A stretch of DNA of 64,000 bases from DASQZK01 sp963809925 (GTDB lineage Bacteria > Bacteroidota > Bacteroidia > Bacteroidales > GCA-2748055): the NCBI GenBank assembly GCA_963809925.1, contig CAWELH010000008.1, positions 62,001-126,000 on the forward strand, in the 5' to 3' direction. Below the pieces are notes generated by a model. That model saw only the letters and a list, made by a program, of their open reading frames with translations, was not told the DNA's origin and did not search any database. A program made the position numbers and the translations under genes. Positions 35,863 to 43,985 of the stretch are shown here, piece by piece (position 1 is the first letter of the stretch; every line of letters starts with the position of its first letter).

Positions 35863-36642
35863 ATGGGATATAAACATACCTTTGAAATCATTACTAAAGA
35901 TATACAAGAAATAGAAAAATTAGTGGGGAATTTTGAAAATTATTCCGAGATTCCCTACATAGAACTAGACCTTGCGCTCTCAAAATTACGGAATGTTTAT
36001 GAATTGCTTCTAATGTTTAGGGAGAATGGTATTCCGACTGTTCCTCAATCCCGTCCCATCCCCGTCCGGGAAGAAAAAGTGGCCCCTGCCACCTCTTCGC
36101 AAATCAATGAAATTCAGGAAGATACTGTAGGTAAAGACGCAGAAGAACACATTGTGGTTAAACACATTGAAAACCCAGCTACGCAAGAGAAAAAGCCGGC
36201 AGAACAGTCTGGACCCGTTCCTGACACAAAACCAACGGAGAATACTAAGCAAAAAGACATCACGGAGCCCAAAAAAAATCCCCAGGTAACGATGTCTGAG
36301 CATGAACGTACGATCCTTGCTGAGAACTTTAAAATTGAGAAAGCCTTCATCAACGAAAAACTTGGAGAGAATACGAAGAAAAAAGATCTCTCAACAAGGC
36401 TCCAGGCATCACCCATCACAAGTATCTCCGGCAGTATGGGCATCAACGACAAGTTTTTCTATATCAGGGAGCTTTTTAAAGGAGATGCCGATAAATTCAG
36501 GGCCACCATGGACAACCTGGAACATGCTACAAATTTTGATGAAGCCTACAACTACCTGGTTGACAATTTTGGATGGGATATGAAAAGCCGGGAAGTGGAA
36601 CAATTACTGGGCCTGGTGCGGAGAAAATTTATCAACGCCTGA
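35863..36642 (+). CDS. Conserved-type protein of unknown function upstream of rsmI
   Basis: A 259-residue cytoplasmic protein from ATG 35863. Three parts are visible: a helical N-terminus (residues 1-65, FEIITKDIQEIEKLVGNFE), a long low-complexity middle rich in Lys, Glu, Pro and Thr (about 70-160), and a compact C-terminal domain starting near ISGSMGINDKFFYIRELF, with AYNYLVDNFGWDM and VRRKFINA at the end. The ISGSMGINDKFFYIRELF block is characteristic of an uncharacterised family of Bacteroidota. The stop lies one base before the rsmI start, so the two are co-transcribed. No function is assigned. Confidence 0.75.
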   Translation: MGYKHTFEIITKDIQEIEKLVGNFENYSEIPYIELDLALSKLRNVYELLLMFRENGIPTVPQSRPIPVREEKVAPATSSQINEIQEDTVGKDAEEHIVVKHIENPATQEKKPAEQSGPVPDTKPTENTKQKDITEPKKNPQVTMSEHERTILAENFKIEKAFINEKLGENTKKKDLSTRLQASPITSISGSMGINDKFFYIRELFKGDADKFRATMDNLEHATNFDEAYNYLVDNFGWDMKSREVEQLLGLVRRKFINA

Positions 36643-36643
36643 C

Positions 36644-37318
36644 ATGTCGCGGCTATACCTCGTTCCAACACCCATCGGGAATCTTAAAGACATCACCCTG
36701 CGAGCCCTGGATATTTTACAGGAAGCCGATCTAATCCTGGCTGAGGATACAAGAAAAACATCCTTTCTTCTCAAGCACTACAACATCAGTAAGCCCATAC
36801 GTTCATACCATAAATTTAACGAACACAAAAGCCTTGCATCCATAACGGATCAACTCCGTGCTGGTGAGACCATCGCTCTGGTAACGGATGCCGGAACGCC
36901 AGGTATCTCAGATCCGGGTTTCCTGATCGTTAGAGAATGTGTGAGGTTGGATATCGAGGTCGAAAGTCTGCCAGGACCAACTGCCTTTATTCCTGCACTC
37001 CTCAATTCAGGTTTCCCCTGCGATCGCTTCAGCTTTGAAGGTTTCCTCCCACAAAAAAAGGGCCGTATGAAACGACTCGAAGAACTTAAATCTGAACAAA
37101 GGACCATGATCTTCTATGAGTCCCCCTTCAGGCTGGTTAAAGCCCTTGGGCAATTTATCGATGTTTTCGGGCCGGAACGCCCAGTTTCGGTATCAAGAGA
37201 GATCTCCAAAATCCACGAAGAGACCATTAGAGGGACACTTCAAGAGGTCATGAACATTTTTACTGAAAAAGGGGTAAAGGGTGAGATTGTCATCGTCCTG
37301 CACGGTCTCGACCACTGA
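36644..37318 (+). CDS. rsmI: 16S rRNA (cytidine-1402 2'-O)-methyltransferase
   Basis: A 224-residue SAM-dependent methyltransferase of the tetrapyrrole-methylase fold that modifies C1402 in the ribosomal P-site. Motifs: LYLVPTPIGNLKDITLRAL at residues 4-22, LILAEDTRKTSFLLKHY near 32, LVTDAGTPGISDPGF near 82 and SFEGFLPQKKGRM near 128. It is shorter than the E. coli enzyme (about 286 residues) because the C-terminal HTH-like extension is missing, as is usual for Bacteroidota copies. It is coupled to the preceding unknown gene. Confidence 0.95.
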   Translation: MSRLYLVPTPIGNLKDITLRALDILQEADLILAEDTRKTSFLLKHYNISKPIRSYHKFNEHKSLASITDQLRAGETIALVTDAGTPGISDPGFLIVRECVRLDIEVESLPGPTAFIPALLNSGFPCDRFSFEGFLPQKKGRMKRLEELKSEQRTMIFYESPFRLVKALGQFIDVFGPERPVSVSREISKIHEETIRGTLQEVMNIFTEKGVKGEIVIVLHGLDH

Positions 37319-37405
37319 CCCCCTACCTCTTTTTAGTATAAATTTAAGACGCCTTACTCTTTTATTTGTCCGGTTTCGTACACCTTCTGTTTCAAAAGCG
37401 TTCGC

Positions 37406-37466
37406 TTTTAACAATCTTTTAATTTAAAAAATATATTGTATATATTTGATATTTAGATTGTTAAAA
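37406..37466. repeat. 12-bp perfect inverted repeat around a promoter
   Basis: TTTTAACAATCT (37406-37417) is exactly mirrored by AGATTGTTAAAA (37455-37466) across a 37-base A/T-rich spacer that holds the TATATTTG box. It may be a regulator-binding dyad or a DNA structure at the promoter. Confidence 0.7.
37417..37448 (+). promoter_or_regulatory. Promoter of the W-M repeat protein gene
   Basis: TTTT (37417-37420), 20-nt spacer, TATATTTG (37441-37448). The -7 box is perfect and the -33 box differs at the last base. The transcription start should lie near 37455, inside the right arm of the inverted repeat. Confidence 0.6.
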
Positions 37467-37532
37467 AATTTGGCACACAACATGTAAATGCATATCTGTT
37501 GTCGAAATCGGAGAAGCGAAAATAGTAAGAAC

Positions 37533-38006
37533 ATGAAAACAAGTACACAAAACAAAGGAAAGAAGCTGCACAGGGTTGCAATGCTGATCGTAGCAGGGTT
37601 GATCTCGTTAAATCTCCACGCTCAGAAATCATTCAATAACTATGAATTCCAGAAGTTCACCAATAATCTTTTCAAAAGCACAGACCAAATCATCATGGCA
37701 TTCTCAAAAGTGGCTGTTGAGGAAAAGTCCTTTGATGAAAAGATTGAACTCGAGGATTGGATGAGCGATCTCGATGAATGGGTAATCTCACTGGAATCAG
37801 GATCTGGTACGAAAGAAAGTCTGACTAACGAATCAGAAACGTTCAAAGAAGAAGATTTGAAATTTGAAGATTGGATGTTCAACACAGATTGGCTGAAAGA
37901 AGCTGAAAACATTGCCGGGGACAAGGAAATGGAACTTGAAGAATGGATGATGAATCTCAAGGAGTGGAACACAGTCTATTGTGAAAATAATACCGCTGAT
38001 CGTTGA
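37533..38006 (+). CDS. Secreted acidic protein with three EDWM-type repeats
   Basis: A 157-residue exported protein (signal peptide VAMLIVAGLISLNLHAQ). After a short region with NNYEFQKFTNNLFKS, three similar motifs occur: IELEDWMSDLDEW (71-83), LKFEDWMFNTDWL (109-121) and MELEEWMMNLKEW (133-145), each centred on an invariant Trp-Met. Between them lie acidic, serine-rich linkers. The protein is strongly acidic. Similar W-M repeats occur in small secreted proteins of Bacteroidota, but no function is known to me. ATG 37533 is preferred to 37488 because it directly precedes the signal peptide. It is flanked by its own promoter and terminator. Confidence 0.7.
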   Translation: MKTSTQNKGKKLHRVAMLIVAGLISLNLHAQKSFNNYEFQKFTNNLFKSTDQIIMAFSKVAVEEKSFDEKIELEDWMSDLDEWVISLESGSGTKESLTNESETFKEEDLKFEDWMFNTDWLKEAENIAGDKEMELEEWMMNLKEWNTVYCENNTADR

Positions 38007-38044
38007 TATATACGGGAGAACTTTTCAAGAACACGAACTGCCGC

Positions 38045-38076
38045 AGGGTGATTCAAACCGAATCACCCTTTTTTTT
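38045..38076 (+). terminator. Rho-independent terminator
   Basis: Stem AGGGTGATTC (38045-38054) with GAATCACCCT (38060-38069), a five-base loop (AAACC) and eight T. It ends the W-M repeat protein gene. Confidence 0.92.
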
Positions 38077-38291
38077 AAGATGAAAAACAAGCTGAGCCTC
38101 TTGAATGAACAGAAAGTATGCTGAAGGGAGGCGGGATACTACAATTTTCTAAAAAAGAACGTAAAAGATACCCCCTGATTTTTTCCTTTCCTGTGAATTG
38201 GATAATTTCGTACAGGCAAATGGAAATCACTCGCCCATTACTAAATGAGTCAGACAAAATAACAACATGGGTTTTACTAATTCATTCCGCT

Positions 38292-38984
38292 TTGCAAAAG
38301 TATCTTCATCTGTTTTTTGATCTCGACCGCACCTTGTGGGATTTTGAAAGCAATTCGTACGAGGCTTTGAGTGACGTATACCAGAAATATGCACTAAAAC
38401 CGTATTTCCCTGATCCCGAAGATTTTGTCAGAGCCTACCATAAGTACAACGAACGGCTATGGGCTGAGTACAGACTCGGCAGCCTCAGCAAGGAGGTTCT
38501 GAGATCTAAACGATTTGAACTGACCCTGAAAGAACGTGAACTTATTAATCCGGAGCTGGCAAAGCAAATCGGTGAAGAATACCTGGCTCTCAGTGTCATT
38601 AAAACCCGTTTGTTCCCCAATACTATTGAGATCCTCGAGTATCTCAAACCAAATTACAAACTGTATATTCTCACCAACGGCTTCAGGGAAACGCAATTTT
38701 CGAAGATGAAAAATTGCGGACTTGATGCATACTTCGATCACGTGTTCACTTCAGAAACCATTGGTTACAATAAGCCTGATACGAGGATATTCTCATGGGC
38801 TGTAAATTCTGTAAACGGAAAAAAGAAGGAATGCATGATGATCGGCGATGATTATGACGTGGATATTGCCGGCGCCACCCTCTATGGTATGGATACGGTT
38901 TACTTCAATCCCATGAAGCTCGACAACAGCGCACCTTCAACCTATGAAATAACTTCCCTGCTTGAATTGAAATCTATACTCTGA
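38292..38984 (+). CDS. HAD family hydrolase of the YjjG type (noncanonical nucleotidase)
   Basis: A HAD-superfamily phosphatase of about 230 residues, resembling YjjG pyrimidine 5'-nucleotidases that remove faulty nucleotides. Motif I is LFFDLDRTLWDFE at the very N-terminus (nucleophile Asp), motif II is YILTNGFRETQF near 116, and motifs III-IV are GYNKPDTRIFSWA and MMIGDDYDVDIAGA. The start is uncertain: TTG 38292 gives MQKYLHLFFDLDRTLW, which matches the family start, while ATG 38220 and ATG 38118 add 24 and 58 unmatched residues. The stop abuts the convergent dnaB. Confidence 0.85.
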   Translation: MQKYLHLFFDLDRTLWDFESNSYEALSDVYQKYALKPYFPDPEDFVRAYHKYNERLWAEYRLGSLSKEVLRSKRFELTLKERELINPELAKQIGEEYLALSVIKTRLFPNTIEILEYLKPNYKLYILTNGFRETQFSKMKNCGLDAYFDHVFTSETIGYNKPDTRIFSWAVNSVNGKKKECMMIGDDYDVDIAGATLYGMDTVYFNPMKLDNSAPSTYEITSLLELKSIL

Positions 38985-40505
38985 TCAAAACGGCTGATCA
39001 TCAAAGGCAGTATTGCTGCCAATTTCAAAATCGCCGCGGCCCTGACCTCGCACCTCATGATTGATTTTTGATCCGAAGGTAAGTGTGGAGGCATCACTGC
39101 CATCATCAAAGATTGGTTCGATCTCTTCCAGCTCGGTGAATTTCGCGAATTCATCCTTAAACTTAAGGTTTACATCCCCAATGGCACCGTTACGGTGCTT
39201 TGCCACAATAATCTCGGCAATGCCCTTGAGGGAATTTCCGTCCTCATCCTGGTCGATGCCATACTTCTCAGGGCGGTGGATAAACAACACAAGGTCGGCG
39301 TCCTGCTCAATCGCACCCGATTCACGAAGGTCGGAGAGCTGTGGTCGCTTGTTACCGGATCTCATCTCCACGCTCCTGTTCAGCTGTGAAAGTGCGATGA
39401 TCGGCACATTCAGTTCCTTTGCCATGCCTTTTAACGATCTCGAGATATTACTGACTTCCTGCTCCCTGCTACCTTTATCGGATGGACCCGTCATGAGCTG
39501 GAGGTAGTCAATAATGATCACTTCTACATCATAAAGATTTTTGAGCCGGCGGCACTTGGCACGTAGTTCAAAAACGGAAATACCCGGTGTATCATCGATG
39601 AAAATTGGCGCTTCAACCAGACTTTTGATTTTATAATCGAGTTGCTCCCACTCCCAGGGTTCAAGCCTGCCATTTCTAATCCTGTCGGAAGGCAATTCCG
39701 TCTCACTTACGATGAGTCGGTTGACAAGCTGGATCGATGCCATCTCAAGCGAAAAAATGGCGACCGACCTCTGATGTTCAACGGCCATATTCCGGGCCAT
39801 CGATAGTACAAAGGCGGTTTTACCCATTGAAGGCCTCGCTGCAATGATCACAAGATCGGAACGCTGCCATCCCGAGGTCATCCTGTCAAGTTTTGTAAAT
39901 CCTGACGGTACTCCGCTCAAACTATCCTCACGTTTCGAAGCTTCCTCGATCTGGTGAATGGCATCCTTAATTAAAAGATTGATGCGAATGGTCTCTTTCT
40001 TGATGTTCCTTTCTGCAATCTCAAAAAGCTGGGCTTCAGAAAAATCCAATAACTCATCAACATCGATGGTATCATCGAATGCCTTGGCCTGTATTTCTGA
40101 AGACACCCGGATAAGTTCCCGCTGGATAAATTTCTGGGCAACAATTCTGGCGTGGAATTCAAGGTGAGCCGCGGAAGCAACCCTGTCGGTTAACTGCGTA
40201 ATATAAACGGCTCCTCCCACTTCGTCGAGCACTTCATTCCGCTTTAATTCCTCCGTCACCGTCAGAATATCTATAGGCTGCTCATTCATGGAAAGATTCA
40301 CTATGGCCCTGAAAATTTTCTGGTGTGATTCCTTGTAAAAGCTTTCCGGCTTCAGGATGTCAAGAACCGAAAGGATGGCATCCCGCTCAATCATGACAGC
40401 CCCCAGGACCGCCTCTTCAAGCTCAAGAGCCTGTGGCGGTATCTTACCGTATTCCATATTAATTCTCTCGGATCCGTTATCCTTTCTGGTTGTTTTCGCT
40501 GCCAT
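38985..40505 (-). CDS. dnaB: Replicative DNA helicase DnaB
   Basis: A 506-residue hexameric 5'-3' helicase of the replication fork. The N-terminal domain starts with PPQALELEEAVLGAVMIE. The RecA-like C-terminal domain has IIAARPSMGKTAFVLSMA near 225 (Walker A), VEVIIIDYLQLMTGPSD near 330 (Walker B) and GAIEQDADLVLFIHRPEKYG near 390. There is no intein. The acidic tail after residue 460 is longer than in E. coli, as is common in Bacteroidota. It is divergent from ispE. Confidence 0.97.
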   Translation of the reverse strand: MAAKTTRKDNGSERINMEYGKIPPQALELEEAVLGAVMIERDAILSVLDILKPESFYKESHQKIFRAIVNLSMNEQPIDILTVTEELKRNEVLDEVGGAVYITQLTDRVASAAHLEFHARIVAQKFIQRELIRVSSEIQAKAFDDTIDVDELLDFSEAQLFEIAERNIKKETIRINLLIKDAIHQIEEASKREDSLSGVPSGFTKLDRMTSGWQRSDLVIIAARPSMGKTAFVLSMARNMAVEHQRSVAIFSLEMASIQLVNRLIVSETELPSDRIRNGRLEPWEWEQLDYKIKSLVEAPIFIDDTPGISVFELRAKCRRLKNLYDVEVIIIDYLQLMTGPSDKGSREQEVSNISRSLKGMAKELNVPIIALSQLNRSVEMRSGNKRPQLSDLRESGAIEQDADLVLFIHRPEKYGIDQDEDGNSLKGIAEIIVAKHRNGAIGDVNLKFKDEFAKFTELEEIEPIFDDGSDASTLTFGSKINHEVRGQGRGDFEIGSNTAFDDQPF

Positions 40506-40603
40506 ATCAAAATGAATTATTCGTGTCTAAAGGTAGACATATTTACCTCCGGGATTAGATTTGGGATGAATACTTTTTTAAACAGAAATAAATATTTTAT
40601 TAT

Positions 40604-40617
40604 TAACAATTGTTAAA
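40604..40617. promoter_or_regulatory. 14-bp palindrome between dnaB and ispE
   Basis: TTAACAATTGTTAA is a perfect 14-base palindrome in the divergent spacer. It shares the TTAACAA core with the inverted repeat at 37406-37466. It may be a protein-binding site, but it could also be a chance A/T palindrome. Confidence 0.4.
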
Positions 40618-40665
40618 AAAAAATCCGAATTTTATCAGAGTTACCTGAAATACTATTCACTAGCG

Positions 40666-41472
40666 ATGATCACTTTCCCAAACGCCAAAATCAACCTCGG
40701 ACTTTACATCACAGCAAAGAGAAACGATGGCTATCACAATATCATAACAGCTATGATACCGTGCGGTTTAACAGATATCCTTGAATTCGTTGAAGCGGAG
40801 CAGGACAGTCTGAATTGCAGTGGTCTTGATAGCGGCGCTTCAGGAAGTGACAACCTGGTGATGCAGGCACTGTATCTCCTGAGATCGGATTTTGACATAC
40901 CGATGCTTCGTATTCATCTCCATAAAGTGATTCCGACCGGCGCAGGCCTGGGTGGCGGATCCTCCGACGCTGCTTATATGCTCAACATGCTGAACACCTC
41001 CTTTGATCTGGGCATAGAAAATTCCAAATTAAAAGAATATGCCGCCCGTCTGGGGAGCGACTGTGCTTTCTTCATCGACAACCGGCCAGTACTCGCAACA
41101 GGCAGAGGTGAAAAGCTTGATCCTCTCGAGCCTTTTAACACAGACTTATATCTCGTTTTGGTAAATCCGGGCTTCCCCGTTTCAACCAGGGAAGCTTATG
41201 CAGGGATTATCCCGGCCTTACCCGAATCTGACCTTCGCGAAACACTGTCAATGCCAGTCACGGCATGGAAAGGAAAGCTCGAAAATCAGTTTGAAAAGAC
41301 CGTTTTTAAAAAGTTCCCGCAGATCGGCCGTATCAAGAAAGAATTGTATGAAGCCGGGGCCGTCTATGCAGCGATGAGCGGAAGCGGCTCCACCGTATTT
41401 GGTATCTTCACGGAAGAAATACCCCATGCGTCCTTACCCAGGGAAATGATTATTTTCAAAGGAAAGCTCTGA
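40666..41472 (+). CDS. ispE: 4-diphosphocytidyl-2-C-methyl-D-erythritol kinase
   Basis: A 268-residue GHMP-family kinase of the non-mevalonate isoprenoid pathway that phosphorylates CDP-methylerythritol. Motifs: FPNAKINLGLYITAKRNDGY at residues 3-22 (substrate and Lys region), VIPTGAGLGGGSSDAAYML near 88 (ATP loop) and YAAMSGSGSTVFGIF near 230. The length is typical. It is transcribed alone, divergent from dnaB. Confidence 0.95.
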   Translation: MITFPNAKINLGLYITAKRNDGYHNIITAMIPCGLTDILEFVEAEQDSLNCSGLDSGASGSDNLVMQALYLLRSDFDIPMLRIHLHKVIPTGAGLGGGSSDAAYMLNMLNTSFDLGIENSKLKEYAARLGSDCAFFIDNRPVLATGRGEKLDPLEPFNTDLYLVLVNPGFPVSTREAYAGIIPALPESDLRETLSMPVTAWKGKLENQFEKTVFKKFPQIGRIKKELYEAGAVYAAMSGSGSTVFGIFTEEIPHASLPREMIIFKGKL

Positions 41473-41513
41473 CGAATCCGGACCGTTATCCATCGCTGGA
41501 CACCGACTTTCAA

Positions 41514-42245
41514 TTAAAATTCCGGCTCATATTTCATGTCCACTTCTTCCCAGTAAATTTGTCTGATGCAGATATTTTTTATCCGGATGGCGCTTGAATA
41601 CGCTTCAAAACCAACCAGAGTATATTTCTCATTATCGATAGGATCCGGATCCATGGTCTCAAGCAACAGCCGACCGTCGGCAAAGATGAAACAGTGTCCG
41701 TTGATGCTCCCTGCCTGTATGTGATAAACGTTTCCGGGCTGAAAATTCAATAACGGTGTGCCGGTCATAAATTTGTACTCCGGTGACTTTTCAATCCCGA
41801 CTTTGCCTGTCCACCAACCCTGCAGTCCGGCCACATAGGCCATGCCTCGTTCGTCCTTTTCGTCGAGCCACTCCCCGTTCCACATCACGTTGATATCATG
41901 GGTCGAAGGCTCAATGGTAGACGCATCGAATTCAACAAGGACATTTCCGGGAAAAGATTGCTTCAGAATTGCCATGCCTGGCCAGTTGCCCCTGTTACGT
42001 CCCACAAGCCAACCGTCCTCAACTTCCCATTCGCTGTGATGGACCGTCCAGTCTTTTGAAAAGTTATCTTTCGTTACCTGTGCATTGAATAATATTTTGC
42101 AAGAATCCAGGAGGATCTGTTTTTTCATCAATGAAAGTACCTTCATGGTTTCTGGTTTATTTTGTTCGCTACTTCCGGTTTGTTTGGGCAGGCAGGAAGA
42201 TATAAGCCCTGTCATTGTAAGAAAAATAAGCAGTGTTCGTATCAT
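41514..42245 (-). CDS. Sugar-binding-fold lipoprotein of the carbohydrate locus
   Basis: A 243-residue lipoprotein (lipobox in MTGLISSCLPK). The body looks like a concanavalin-type beta-sandwich: WEVEDGWLVGRNRGNWPG near 75, VLVEFDASTIEPSTHDINVM near 100 and RLLLETMDPDPIDNEKYTL near 200, a layout shared with DUF1961 and 3-keto-disaccharide-hydrolase-like domains. It may bind or hydrolyse a glycan at the cell surface. No catalytic motif is certain. It is the last gene of the leftward group, 32 bases after the (alpha/alpha)-barrel gene. Confidence 0.6.
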   Translation of the reverse strand: MIRTLLIFLTMTGLISSCLPKQTGSSEQNKPETMKVLSLMKKQILLDSCKILFNAQVTKDNFSKDWTVHHSEWEVEDGWLVGRNRGNWPGMAILKQSFPGNVLVEFDASTIEPSTHDINVMWNGEWLDEKDERGMAYVAGLQGWWTGKVGIEKSPEYKFMTGTPLLNFQPGNVYHIQAGSINGHCFIFADGRLLLETMDPDPIDNEKYTLVGFEAYSSAIRIKNICIRQIYWEEVDMKYEPEF

Positions 42246-42277
42246 ATTTCTATGTTCCTCAGGTTAGTACTATAAGA

Positions 42278-43909
42278 TCAGAATTCAATGGCAATGTGAT
42301 GTCCCCCTTTGTGCCAAACCTGTAATACCCCGCCCTCATCCAATGCATCCCAGGTCCATCCGTTGCTGTCTTCCGGGGCAATAGCCGAAACATTTAACAC
42401 TGTATCATCAGATTTGACGGAAACTGGTTTTTTTACAAGCCTTAGCTCCTCGCGGGAAGTATCGTCAAAGGTAAAATATTCCACCGAATGCGGGTGGTAT
42501 TCCACCGATCGGATCACGGATGAGGTGCAAAGTAATTTGTTTTTGCCGGCAGGAGCCAGTTGTGGCCATGCTGCCATAGCCCGGATATAATGCCTCACGT
42601 AATCGCCATACCCGTCAGTGAGCCAGATATCATCACGTATATACCGGTTGCGCCCGTCATCAGACACGGTATAGGTTGCCCAGTTCAGGGTCCTGATGGC
42701 ATTGACGAGATAGGTAGAATCGCCGCTGAGCCTGGTATATAAAAGTTCGACGGAAGCCTGGCGTGAAGAATGGCTGTTCCCCGGCACGCGGTAAACAGTC
42801 TGCTCATTCATGACCTCTACGCCGTACTTTTCATACTCACGATTACCCAGTTCACGGTATGTCCATTCAATGATGCCCTTAACCTCATTCTTCCAATCCG
42901 GGAACAGATCCCGGTTGTACATTATGAACATGGCAAAGGAAATGGCATTGGTCTGAGTATCACTCCATCCTGGGATATCTTCGAAAAACGGACCCCATTT
43001 GTTCGTCTTCAGCGGATACGTCTTCATCCACTCGAGAAAGGTTGTAAACGCTGCATGATATTCATCTTTCATCCCTGTCTCAAATTTTTCGAGTTCCCTG
43101 AAAAGGTCCATCGTACCCGTCCAGTTTGAGGTGTAGAGGGCGGGTGAAATTTTCGACTCCTTCCGGTTGTTGGGAAGGAGGAGTCCTGTCTCGCCGGTTC
43201 TGGCATTCACCCTGAATGGAAGCGGGGACCTGTCATTGTCGCCCGGTTCAACGTGTGCCACAAGGGTATGGCCGATTTTCTTCGCTGCATCCAGATATCT
43301 TTCATCACCGGTGATCTTAAAGAGGGTGATAAGTTCGTATCCAAAATTCCCGGCCTTGTCGGGCTGCATGATGCCTTTGCCGTTTCGCATATCTCCGTCA
43401 TAATAGCCGGAGTGAATATCCGTGTTGTAGGGGTAGGGCACATAGGGCCATGCATCGGTGGAATCAGACAGGGAGCGGGCAAGGTAAGTATCGGCCAGAT
43501 ATTTCATGTTCTCAAGAACAGCATCATATCCGGTATAGTCAAAGAGCAGGTTCCACGATGAAAGTGCCATGTTGATCTGGTCACCACCAAGTCCGCGCAT
43601 ATCGTGCTCCGGCTTCCACACCTGGTGATTCATATAATATTTCAGCCCGTTGGAGTCGGCCTCCATATTGTCCCAGAAATTCCAGACCAGCATCAAAACG
43701 GTATCATAAGACGCTCCCGGATCAGAAGAAAACCACGGAAGAATTGAGTGATCTGCCTTATCCAGTCTGACAGGATGGTACTGAATGGTATCACTGACCA
43801 GGATGGTATCCTGGATCTTTGCTTTACCAGAACCACTTCCCGGTGCACAGGACATCATCATGAGACCGGTGATGGTAAGCAAAAACATAAGCTTGAACAT
43901 AGTTTTCAT
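42278..43909 (-). CDS. Secreted (alpha/alpha)-barrel lipoprotein, probable glycan-active enzyme (copy 1)
   Basis: A 543-residue lipoprotein (LTITGLMMMSCAPG). The helical hairpin pattern with aromatic/Gly-rich turns (MALSSWNLLFDYTGYDAVL near 105, GKGIMQPDKAGNFGYELITL near 175, TNKWGPFFEDIPGWSD near 305) suggests an (alpha/alpha)6 toroid such as those of glycosidases or uronate-active enzymes. The end holds a small beta-domain (SVEYFTFDDTSREELRLVKK). It is paralogous to the gene at 46028: LTDGYGDYVRHYIRAMAAWP here, SDGYGDYIRHFMDAIAAIPE there. The exact activity is unknown. Confidence 0.6.
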   Translation of the reverse strand: MKTMFKLMFLLTITGLMMMSCAPGSGSGKAKIQDTILVSDTIQYHPVRLDKADHSILPWFSSDPGASYDTVLMLVWNFWDNMEADSNGLKYYMNHQVWKPEHDMRGLGGDQINMALSSWNLLFDYTGYDAVLENMKYLADTYLARSLSDSTDAWPYVPYPYNTDIHSGYYDGDMRNGKGIMQPDKAGNFGYELITLFKITGDERYLDAAKKIGHTLVAHVEPGDNDRSPLPFRVNARTGETGLLLPNNRKESKISPALYTSNWTGTMDLFRELEKFETGMKDEYHAAFTTFLEWMKTYPLKTNKWGPFFEDIPGWSDTQTNAISFAMFIMYNRDLFPDWKNEVKGIIEWTYRELGNREYEKYGVEVMNEQTVYRVPGNSHSSRQASVELLYTRLSGDSTYLVNAIRTLNWATYTVSDDGRNRYIRDDIWLTDGYGDYVRHYIRAMAAWPQLAPAGKNKLLCTSSVIRSVEYHPHSVEYFTFDDTSREELRLVKKPVSVKSDDTVLNVSAIAPEDSNGWTWDALDEGGVLQVWHKGGHHIAIEF

Positions 43910-43985
43910 TTTATTGATTTTAGTGGCATTTATTTATCACAATTACATTTTTACCCTGTTCACCTGATATAGCGCGACATGTTCC

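Noticed and set aside
38118..38291. N-terminal extension of the YjjG-type hydrolase
   Set aside because: Residues before QKYLHLFFDLDRT match nothing in the family. A TTG start at 38292 gives the family N-terminus, though ATG 38220 remains possible.
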